From contig MKSW01000038.1 in assembly GCA_001897425.1 (NCBI GenBank), positions 1 through 64,000 on the forward strand: a DNA stretch of 64,000 bases, in the 5' to 3' direction. The notes below the pieces were generated by a model, which was not told where the DNA came from, did not search any database, and worked only from the letters and a program-made list of their open reading frames with translations. The first letter of the stretch is position 1; the number at the start of each line of letters is the position of its first letter. The stretch comes from Actinobacteria bacterium 69-20. Its GTDB lineage: Bacteria; Actinomycetota; Actinomycetes; Mycobacteriales; Nakamurellaceae. The position numbers and the translations under genes are program-made. Of this stretch, positions 50,650 through 58,158 are shown piece after piece.

Positions 50650-51936
50650 GTGTTCGCGACGCTCGAAGCCCCACCGCACGCAACGTCTCCGGTCGGTCGG
50701 AAGCCGGGGCGCATCGCGGCGCGGCTGTCGCGGGTCACGACGACCGGGCGCTACATCCCGGAGATCGACGGACTCCGTTTCGTGGCGATCGCGTCGGTCT
50801 TCCTGTTCCACCTGGCCACCAACCAGGTGCTCCGCGGCTCCCAGGACAACATCGGGCAACACGCCGCCGTGCTGGCGCGCATCCTGGGCGTCGGCAACGT
50901 CGGCGTCCAGGCGTTCTTCGTGATCTCCGGCTTCGTGCTGGCCATCCCGTTCGCTCGCCACGTCCTGTGTGCCGAGCGCAGGGTCCTGCTCCGGTCGTAT
51001 TACCTCCGTCGGCTGACCCGCCTGGAGCCGCCGTACTTCCTCGCGATGACGCTGTGCTACCTGCTGCTCGTCCTCACCAGGGGGCCGTCACGGGCGGGTC
51101 TGTGGCCGCACCTGCTGGTCGGCTTCGGCTATCTCAACAACGTGACGTTCGCGTCGGACAACCCGATCGACGCCGTGGCCTGGTCGCTCGAGGTCGAGGT
51201 CGAGTTCTACGTGTTGGTGCCGCTGCTGGCGATGGTGTTCCTGGTGCGCGGAACACGGCTCCGGCGAACGATTCTCGCCGCGGCCACCCTGCTGTCCGCA
51301 ACCGTCGGCCCGATGGCCGCCGCGCAGAGCCCGCACCTTCGGGACACCATCCTGAACTACGGCCAGTACTTCCTGGCGGGATTCCTGCTGGCCGACCTCT
51401 TCGTGTCCGGTCGACTTCGGCCGTCCCGCCATCTACTCATCTGGGATGTCGCGGCCCTCGCCTCCGGCGCAGCGATCGTGCTGCTGCAGATCTCGGTGGC
51501 GCAGCGGCAGTTGCTACCGGGGCCCGCGGCCGTCGCCGACCGGATCGCCCTGTGTCTGTTGCCGTTCGCCTGCGTCCTCGCATACTGCGGCGTCTTCAAG
51601 GGAGTTCTGCTGCGGCGCGCGCTCACGCTGACGTGGGTGACGACGATCGGCGGGATGTGCTACACGATCTACCTGTTGCACGACGTCGTGCTGCAGAACC
51701 TGCTGCCCATGGTGGTGCCGGCGATCGCGACGGGCAGCGTCGCACTGAACCTCGTCGTGGTCACGGCGATCACGGCTGCGGCCGTATTGGCGGTGTCCGT
51801 CGGGTACTTCGTGCTCATCGAGCGACCGAGCATGGATCCGCGATGGCCCTCGCGACTTCGTGCCCGCGTACGGCACGGCGTGCATCGCTGGGGACGCCGC
51901 CTCGCGCGGCTACGGACGTCTGTCAGCGCATGGTGA
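50650..51936 (+). CDS. Acyltransferase 3 family membrane protein
   Basis: The 428-residue O-acyltransferase of the OafA type has EIDGLRFVAIASVFLFHLAT, VGVQAFFVISGFVLAIPFAR, SYYLRRLTRLEPPYFLAM, AVAWSLEVEVEFYVLVPLLA and GMCYTIYLLHDVVLQNLL. It has about ten helices and no SGNH domain, unlike the 27220 protein. It probably modifies a surface glycan or lipid. GTG 50650 is weakly supported (CGAAGGAA directly upstream). It occupies the place of disA and overlaps the tail of the convergent Rv3587c-like gene by 14 bp. Confidence 0.88.
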   Translation: MFATLEAPPHATSPVGRKPGRIAARLSRVTTTGRYIPEIDGLRFVAIASVFLFHLATNQVLRGSQDNIGQHAAVLARILGVGNVGVQAFFVISGFVLAIPFARHVLCAERRVLLRSYYLRRLTRLEPPYFLAMTLCYLLLVLTRGPSRAGLWPHLLVGFGYLNNVTFASDNPIDAVAWSLEVEVEFYVLVPLLAMVFLVRGTRLRRTILAAATLLSATVGPMAAAQSPHLRDTILNYGQYFLAGFLLADLFVSGRLRPSRHLLIWDVAALASGAAIVLLQISVAQRQLLPGPAAVADRIALCLLPFACVLAYCGVFKGVLLRRALTLTWVTTIGGMCYTIYLLHDVVLQNLLPMVVPAIATGSVALNLVVVTAITAAAVLAVSVGYFVLIERPSMDPRWPSRLRARVRHGVHRWGRRLARLRTSVSAW

Positions 51937-52882
51937 ACGGTGTCGGCGCGCTCGTCAGCTTTCCGAGCTGGGCCACGACGGTGTACTTACCCGCGGGCAC
52001 CGGGCTTCGCTTCGCGGTGCAGCCCGGGGACGAGTTGGTGCCCGCCCAGACGATGATGAATGTCGCGCTCTTGCCGGGGCCGAGGGACCGGACGTCCTGA
52101 CCCGTGCCCGGGAAGCAGTCAGCCGTCGACCAGACCCGCTGCCCCGATGCGGTGTACACCGTGTAGACCTGAAGCGGACCCGAGAGGTCGCGCACGCAGG
52201 TGGCCGTGCCCGTGTTGGTAACAGCCATCCCCAACCGCGGCTGTGAGCCCGCCGGGAACGTGGGCCCGCCCTGGGTGATCGCCTCGACCCTGATCGAGCG
52301 GTCAGCGCAGATCAGCTGGCCCTGTGCGTTGTACGACGGGGGCGGCGGGGCGGTGGTCTTCGGAGCCGCGGTGGTGGTCGCCGTCGTCTTCGGAGGTGCG
52401 CTGGTGGTCGTCGCGGCCGCCGTCGCCCCTTTCGTCGCCGAGGGTGCTGTCGGCGCCGTCGTCGTGGTGCCCGCCGTCGTCTTGGTTCCGGTAACGGTCT
52501 GGGCGGCCGTGGACGTGACGGTCGACGTGACCGTGGTCCCCGCAGGCCCTGTCGTCGATGCCGCGGCCGGTGACGTGGTCGATGCCGCGGTCGATGCGTC
52601 CGCCGTGGTCGACCCCGTCGGGCCGGCATCCGCCGAGGACGCGGCCGTCGAATCCGACGTCGCGGCAGGGTCTTTCGTGGTGGTGTCGGTCGCCAGGACG
52701 CCGGTGAGCTGGGGCGAGGTGGTCGTCACAGTGTCGGCGGCCGGGTCGGCCGAACCCTTCCCCGATCCGCGCCCCACGACCCACCACACGACGCCGACCA
52801 CCACCACAACGGCGAGCGCGGCGGCGAACGTGCGACGGAGCCAATACACCCCCTGGCTGCGGGGACCGACCGGGTGCATCAC
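51923..52882 (-). CDS. Rv3587c-like membrane-anchored protein, DUF4232-like C-terminus
   Basis: The 319-residue protein has one N-terminal helix (TFAAALAVVVVVGVVWWVVG), a ~150-residue Thr/Ala-rich linker and a C-terminal beta domain with ICADRSIRVEAITQGGPTFP, PRLGMAVTNTGTATCVRDLS and SATFIIVWAGTNSSPGC, four or more Cys likely paired. Type and position near radA and mutY match Rv3587c. GTG 52882 is preferred, because TACCGT lies exactly 7 nt upstream. Its -10 overlaps that of mutY on the other strand. Confidence 0.78.
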   Translation of the reverse strand: MMHPVGPRSQGVYWLRRTFAAALAVVVVVGVVWWVVGRGSGKGSADPAADTVTTTSPQLTGVLATDTTTKDPAATSDSTAASSADAGPTGSTTADASTAASTTSPAAASTTGPAGTTVTSTVTSTAAQTVTGTKTTAGTTTTAPTAPSATKGATAAATTTSAPPKTTATTTAAPKTTAPPPPSYNAQGQLICADRSIRVEAITQGGPTFPAGSQPRLGMAVTNTGTATCVRDLSGPLQVYTVYTASGQRVWSTADCFPGTGQDVRSLGPGKSATFIIVWAGTNSSPGCTAKRSPVPAGKYTVVAQLGKLTSAPTPFTMR

Positions 52883-52888
52883 ATGGCT

Positions 52889-52895
52889 TACGGTA
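52889..52895. promoter_or_regulatory. Overlapping divergent -10 elements (mutY / Rv3587c-like)
   Basis: TACGGTA reads TACGGT on the plus strand (12 nt before the mutY ATG) and TACCGT on the minus strand (7 nt before the GTG of the membrane protein). The two promoters cannot be used on one template at the same time. Confidence 0.5.
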
Positions 52896-52906
52896 GCCTG
52901 CGGACG

Positions 52907-53917
52907 ATGAAAAACGTGGCCGCAACGCCGATGCCGCAGCGGGGTTTGACCCGTGCCGCCGCGGAGCCCAATCCCCGGACGATCACCGCTGGGGCATCGG
53001 CGATGCGGCTCGGCGACGTCGTTCCGCCACCACAGGAGATCGCCCGGCTGGACGTGGAGGCGCTGGCGGAGTTCTTCGCTCGCCACGGTCGGGACCTGCC
53101 CTGGCGGCGGCCGGAGGCGAGTGCGTGGGCCGTGCTGGTGAGCGAGGTGATGCTGCAGCAGACCCCGGTGGCCCGCGTGACGCCGGTGTACACGGACTGG
53201 ATGCGGCGCTGGCCGACACCTGCCGCCCTGGCGGCCGCGCCGCCCGGTGACGCCGTCCGCGCCTGGGGGCGCTTGGGCTATCCACGCCGCGCGCTGCGGC
53301 TACACGAAGCCGCGCGAGCGATCGTGCAGCGCTACGGTGGCGCGGTCCCGCGAGACCTGCACGCGCTGCTTGCACTTCCCGGCATCGGCGACTACACCGC
53401 CCGAGCGGTCGCCGCGTTCGCGTTCGGCGAGCGCCAACCGGTCGTCGATACGAACGTGCGCCGGGTGATCTCGCGCGCGGTTCGCGGGATCGACGAGCAT
53501 CTCCCGGCCTCGGCGGCCGACCGCGCCGAACTGGAATCGCTGCTCCCCGTCGACCCCACACTCGCCGTCATCACCTGCGCGGCGCTGATGGAGGTGGGCG
53601 CGTTGCGGTGCACGGCGACGGCGCCGGACTGTGTGCACTGCCCGCTGGCCCGCACCTGCGCCTGGCGCGCCGCGGGCTTTCCGCCCGGACCGGAGCGCCG
53701 GCGGCCGGCCCAGCGCTGGCACGGCACGGATCGGCAGGTACGGGGCGAGATCATGGCGGTGCTCCGCGCGGCGGCCGGCCCGGTGGGTCCGACACGGCTG
53801 CGGGCCGGAACAGCGTCATACACGAAGAGCCCGGATCAGTGGGAGCGATGCCTGGCCTCACTGGTTTCCGACGGGCTCGCCGTCCGCGACCGTCGCGGCC
53901 GGTTCGCGCTGCCATGA
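52907..53917 (+). CDS. mutY: A/G-specific adenine glycosylase MutY
   Basis: MutY removes adenine mispaired with 8-oxoguanine. The 336-residue protein has DLPWRRPEASAWAVLVSEVM with the catalytic Glu, MLQQTPVARV, LPGIGDYTARAVAAFAFG (HhH) with catalytic Asp in VDTNVRRV, and the FeS cluster ligands in CAALMEVGALRC...CVHCPLARTC (C-x6-C-x2-C-x5-C type). The C-terminus is short, as in Actinobacteria (GTDRQVRGEIMAVLR). There, RLRAGTASYTKSPDQWERC contains an exact copy of the dispersed motif (53808). The start is tentative; ATG 53004 is an alternative. Confidence 0.93.
   Translation: MKNVAATPMPQRGLTRAAAEPNPRTITAGASAMRLGDVVPPPQEIARLDVEALAEFFARHGRDLPWRRPEASAWAVLVSEVMLQQTPVARVTPVYTDWMRRWPTPAALAAAPPGDAVRAWGRLGYPRRALRLHEAARAIVQRYGGAVPRDLHALLALPGIGDYTARAVAAFAFGERQPVVDTNVRRVISRAVRGIDEHLPASAADRAELESLLPVDPTLAVITCAALMEVGALRCTATAPDCVHCPLARTCAWRAAGFPPGPERRRPAQRWHGTDRQVRGEIMAVLRAAAGPVGPTRLRAGTASYTKSPDQWERCLASLVSDGLAVRDRRGRFALP
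53808..53820 (+). repeat. Dispersed motif copy (exact) inside mutY
   Basis: GAACAGCGTCATA read in frame as GTASY within the C-terminal region of MutY. Confidence 0.8.
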
Positions 53918-53992
53918 CGCCCCCGCACGGGCACGTGGATCGGGCGCGGACGCCGATCAGAGGGGTGGCGCCGATCAGCGGCACGGCGCCGA

Positions 53993-55801
53993 TCAGTGCC
54001 GCGTGACGGCCACCGGGCCGGACGCACCCAGCACCTCACCGCGCCAATCGAGCGCCTGCACAAGCACGTACGCGGGGGCTGGCCCCGGCACCGTCAGTGC
54101 TGTCTCGAATCCGGTCGACGGCCCACTCGCCGCGGGCCGGGCCGCTGGGGCCCGCACGGACGCGACGACTGCGTCCGCGAACTCGCCGGTGAAGACACGC
54201 CACGTCGCGACACCCGTGGCGCCGTTCCAACTCACGTGGACGATCGCACCGTCCCCGGTGCCGGCGGCGACCACGGCTGGTGTGGTCCGCGGATGACCGG
54301 TCCACGGGAATCGGAACGCGCGGTAGCTCTGGTAGTCCTGTGCCAGTTCGGCCTGCCAGACCAGCTGCCCGCTGGCGTCGAATTGCGAGAGATAGGGTTG
54401 CTGGCCCCATCCGACGAAGGCCCCGCCGCGCGGCAGGAGTTGTAGGTCGCCCTGACTGGGCGCGCGGGGCACGCCGCCGACGCCGTACCGGGCGGCGACC
54501 GTGGCCCGACGGGCGTTGCGGTCGAGCTGGATCACCACCCCGGACGAGAACTCGGCCGTGGGATCGCCGACGCCCTCGGCATTGTCGAACAGGCCGATGC
54601 GATTGGGCCCGATCCAGCGGGCGTCATGTTGCGAGCTGAAGTCGGTGCCCGGGCCGGTGAACGAGCTGTCTTTGCCGCCGAGCTGCCACAGCACCGTGCC
54701 GGTATCGGCCGCGACGTCATAAACGGTGTGCGTCGCGCGGGCCGAGATCAGCAGCTGGCCGGTCCGGTTCAGGTCGAGCGAGTTGATGTGGAAGTAGTCG
54801 TACGGGGCGGTCGGATCGGGGGTTCCGGCATAGCTGTCGGCGAGCGAAACATGGTCCAGCGCATGCCATTCCATGAGCACGTTGCCGGTCGCGAGGTCGA
54901 TCTCCTGGGCGATGCAATCGAAGACGACGCCATCGGCCGACCCGCCGATCGACGAGAGGTCCCAGCGCACCGGCTGATAGGCGGTGATCAGCGCGACATC
55001 GCCGCCGGTGAGGCCGAAGTCGTGCAAGTCCATGGAGTATCCGTTGCCGGCGTGCACTGTCGCGAGCTGCCGGTAGCTACTGTCGAGGATCACGCCCTCG
55101 CCCTGACCGTGGCCGTTCGTCACCACCCCCTGCCACCAGGTGAGCACCTTCCGGCCGTGCAGGAGCTGCACCCGGAAGTCGAAGGCGCTGACGCCGTCCG
55201 GCAGCGGGTGGAACCACACGAGTTGTCCGGACGGGTCGACGATCATCGGCCCGTAGGGGCCCTTGCCCTGATACGGAGCGAGGAAGACATCGCCGTCCGC
55301 GGCCGGCAACGCACCCGTCATCGTCAAGGCGGGGGGACGAAGGTCCGGCGCGGAGGCGAAACTCTGTAGGACCGTGGGGTTGTCGGGCTTCTTCAAGGGT
55401 GTGACCACGTCTTCGACGGGCCGCGAAACAGTGAACGTATAGGCGCCGCGGCTCGCACCCACGATGGCCAAAGATGTTCGCACGGTGACGGTTTCGCCGG
55501 GAGTCAACGCCTGGTCGAGGAAGAGGCTCGCGCCGTCACCGTCGGAATCGGGCTTCGCGGTCGTCTCGTGCGCACCGGACACGGCGCCGACCACCGTGAC
55601 CGCTCCGATCTTGTTCGCGGCAACACCACGGATGGAAATTTGGGTCTGCGGTGAGGCGGTACGGCTGCCGGGCTGCGGGTATGCGATCACGGATCCGCTT
55701 GCCACCGATGCGGCCGACGGAAATCTGCCGGCAGCCACGAGGACCGCCACAGCCACCAACACGACCCCGATCGCACCGATCGGGCGTCGAACCGAGGACA
55801 C
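53993..55801 (-). CDS. Arylsulfotransferase (ASST)-family secreted protein
   Basis: The 602-residue protein has an N-terminal signal anchor (GAIGVVLVAVAVLVAAG), an Ig-like domain, then the beta-propeller: GPYGPMIVDPSGQLVWFHPL, VLTWWQGVVTNGHGQGEGVI, SMDLHDFGLTGGDVALITAY, YDYFHINSLDLN, TGTVLWQLGGKDSSF and SSQHDARWIG, typical of PF05935/PF14269. Such enzymes transfer sulfuryl groups between phenols, though many members are unstudied. GTG 55801 is preferred, as TATATA lies 6 nt upstream. It follows the SWEET-like gene on the same strand. Confidence 0.85.
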   Translation of the reverse strand: MSSVRRPIGAIGVVLVAVAVLVAAGRFPSAASVASGSVIAYPQPGSRTASPQTQISIRGVAANKIGAVTVVGAVSGAHETTAKPDSDGDGASLFLDQALTPGETVTVRTSLAIVGASRGAYTFTVSRPVEDVVTPLKKPDNPTVLQSFASAPDLRPPALTMTGALPAADGDVFLAPYQGKGPYGPMIVDPSGQLVWFHPLPDGVSAFDFRVQLLHGRKVLTWWQGVVTNGHGQGEGVILDSSYRQLATVHAGNGYSMDLHDFGLTGGDVALITAYQPVRWDLSSIGGSADGVVFDCIAQEIDLATGNVLMEWHALDHVSLADSYAGTPDPTAPYDYFHINSLDLNRTGQLLISARATHTVYDVAADTGTVLWQLGGKDSSFTGPGTDFSSQHDARWIGPNRIGLFDNAEGVGDPTAEFSSGVVIQLDRNARRATVAARYGVGGVPRAPSQGDLQLLPRGGAFVGWGQQPYLSQFDASGQLVWQAELAQDYQSYRAFRFPWTGHPRTTPAVVAAGTGDGAIVHVSWNGATGVATWRVFTGEFADAVVASVRAPAARPAASGPSTGFETALTVPGPAPAYVLVQALDWRGEVLGASGPVAVTRH

Positions 55802-55806
55802 GCGCC

Positions 55807-56583
55807 TTATATACCACACCCGTCACAGGCCGGTTCCGGCGCGGGACTTGCCGCGGCGGACAGCTGTTGCCCGAGCTGTACCGGAATCACATCGGTGAGG
55901 GCGCGCGACCCCGTCGGGTTCGTCCCGGCGCTCCTCTCGGCAATGGCCCCGGCTCGGCTCCTGGCCACCTGCTCCAACCGGCCAGCGGCTCGGTGCAGCG
56001 CCAGCTGCCGACGGCGGACCCACAGCGCAATGACGCTCGCAGTGACGAGGAACGCGATCGGCACGCACACGGCCAGTACGGCGACCTCGTGGGCAGGAAG
56101 GGCGTAGGCGAACCACAGCACCTGATTCAGCAGGCTCGCGAGCAATGCCACCATCGACACCCCGGATGGATCGGGGACCCGCAGGATCGCGCGCAGTTGC
56201 GAGACCTGCCCGATCGAGCCGGGCACGAACGCGACGACGGCGAACGCGAGCGGCCCGAACGTCATGTCGGCGCCGAATGCGACGGCAGCGACGGCGACCG
56301 GGATCGACCACGTCCTGATCACCGGCAGCTTGTGCGCGGTGACCAACTGCCACAGGACCCACGCGGACGTGACGGCGAGCAGCGCGTTCGGCCAGATGAT
56401 CTGCTGCGTGCCGTATAGCAAACCGTGTGCGCTCCAAGCGATCCCGGCGATCAACATGGTTTGCCATGTGGTGGTGGAAACTCCGGCGACGGATCGCGTC
56501 ATGGCGATCCGGGCACCCTGCGGAACGGCGAGGGAGGCAGACGAGAGCGCTGCGATCCAGCCGATCGCATCCACGACGGACAC
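55807..56583 (-). CDS. SWEET/PQ-loop-type membrane protein with two repeats
   Basis: The 258-residue protein has about seven helices and two PQ-loop units: one with VSTTTWQTMLIAGIAWSAHG, the other DPSGVSMVALLASLLNQVLW followed by FAYALP. Most bacterial SemiSWEETs have one unit and dimerise; two in one chain resembles the eukaryotic SWEET layout. Sugar transport is a guess. The last 50 residues are polar and end in PACDGCGI. GTG 56583 follows GTGGAGTTGCA. Confidence 0.72.
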   Translation of the reverse strand: MSVVDAIGWIAALSSASLAVPQGARIAMTRSVAGVSTTTWQTMLIAGIAWSAHGLLYGTQQIIWPNALLAVTSAWVLWQLVTAHKLPVIRTWSIPVAVAAVAFGADMTFGPLAFAVVAFVPGSIGQVSQLRAILRVPDPSGVSMVALLASLLNQVLWFAYALPAHEVAVLAVCVPIAFLVTASVIALWVRRRQLALHRAAGRLEQVARSRAGAIAERSAGTNPTGSRALTDVIPVQLGQQLSAAASPAPEPACDGCGI

Positions 56584-56696
56584 TGCAACTCCACTTCAAA
56601 AGGCACCACAGACAAACGCCATCGGTAGCGATTCGGCCGTCTCGAGTCTAGACGCATGCCCGAGCCGAGGTCGCTGACAGGGCAGGCGGCGCGGGG

Positions 56697-58063
56697 TCAG
56701 TTCTGGGTCAGGGGCAGCGTTTTCGAGCCCCAGCCGACGAGCGAGCGAGTGAGCTGCCCGTTGGGCGGGGCGGCGATGACGCAGTAGTCGGGGCCGGAGC
56801 CGACCGTGACGGTGTACTCGGTCGGCGCTGTGCTGGATTCCCCAGCGCCCGATCCACCTGTGCCCGACTCACCGCTGGTGATCACCTGCGCCCCGGGCGG
56901 CGGGTAGACGGTGGCGCCGGTCCGGCTGGGATCCCGGCCCGGACCTCGACGGTGAGCACGCCGCCGTAGGTCGGATCGGCCACGCCGAGCGCGTCGGCGA
57001 TCATGGCCCGGCACTGTTCGGTGCGCTGCTGATGTCGCGTGACCAGCTGCTTCGCCAAGGCGATCACATCGCTGTCCACCTGCCCGGTGACCGCGCTGTC
57101 GGCAGGCTGGCCAGCGGCCAGAGCGCGTTCCATGTCCTCGGCGAGAGCCTGGGCCAGGGCCATCGAATCGGTTTGCGCCTGGACCTGCTGCCACACCCGT
57201 TGCTGCTGCTCCGGTGTGGCGAGGGCGCCCCCGCCGTCGGGCGTCTCGGCGTCCGCGCCCAAGGCCGCGCCGGCATCGGCCCGGGTCGGCGGCGAGACGG
57301 TCAGCCGGATGCTGACTCCACCCCGAGCGGCCCCGAACACCTCGAACGCGTGCGGCCCGGCACAGGTCACCGGGTCATTGCCACCGCCTCGGCCCCAGCA
57401 GGTGCGGAACGCGTCCGGCGCGTCGGTGAGCGTCGCGCCATGGATGGAGCCGAGATAGCGCACGGCGAGCTTCGGTTGGATCACGCACACGGCCCAGCCG
57501 CGGTCCCCCGCCCGCTCGGACTGCGGAGCACCCACCGGGAAGGTCGAATAGTTCAAGCCCAGCGGCATGACGGCGTCGTCCGCCACACCGGCGCCGTTCG
57601 TCCCGTCCCACCCCCAGCCGCCGTCCGCACCACCCGGGAACGTCGCCCCGCTCGCCTCATGCCCCAGGTAGCCGCGACCCGCATCCGAGCATGCCGCATC
57701 CAGGCTGGCCGTCGGGCTATCGGCCAGCACCGGATCGAGCGCCGAATAGGACTTCGTCGCCTCCGCGTCGTGCGGCCCACCGCAGGGCACGACAACGACG
57801 CCGCCGACCCCGCTTAGCAGATCGACGCACGAACCGACACCGGGCGGCTGCGGCCAGTCGGCCTTCGCCGTGCCCGAAATACGCTGCCCGGCAATGCGAT
57901 TCAGCCCGACGAGCAGGGCGGACGCGAGCACCAACACCGCAAGACCGACGACCGCCCGGGACCGGGGAGACGGGGAATGCCCCGATGGTCCCAACGACAG
58001 GGACGGCTCCGAAGACCGGGAAGACCCCGTCGACCCCGACAGGGAAAACCGGGAACCCGTCAT
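56697..58063 (-). CDS. Septum-formation-family membrane protein, apparent frameshift
   Basis: From ATG 58063 the frame encodes a Ser-rich N-terminus, a membrane helix (VVGLAVLVLASALLVGLN) and a PF13845-type domain with GSCVDLLSGVGGVVVVPCGG, PHDAEATKSY, SIHGATLTDAPDAFRTCWG and a helical part (VTRHQQRTEQCRAMIADALG). After VEVRAG it runs into a non-coding-like end at 56882. The -1 frame from there to 56697 reads DPSRTGATVYPPPGAQVITS and TVTVGSGPDYCVIAAPPNG, a good continuation. One extra G in GGGCCGGG (near 56933-56940) would join them as VRAGDPSRTG. So either a sequence error or a real truncation of ~75 residues. Confidence 0.7.
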
Positions 58064-58086
58064 CGACGCAGCACCCGAACAGACGA

Positions 58087-58120
58087 GAGTGCGGGCACGA
58101 ACATCGTCATACCCGCACTC
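58087..58120. terminator. Hairpin with the dispersed motif in its loop, after clpC
   Basis: GAGTGCGGG (58087-58095) and CCCGCACTC (58112-58120) are perfectly inverted; the loop holds the exact motif GAACATCGTCATA (58099-58111), which touches the right arm. It lies 39 bp downstream of the clpC stop on the minus strand. Confidence 0.75.
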
Positions 58121-58158
58121 CCTCCAACCGAACGCGCAAGCGATCGGCGCGCGACCGA

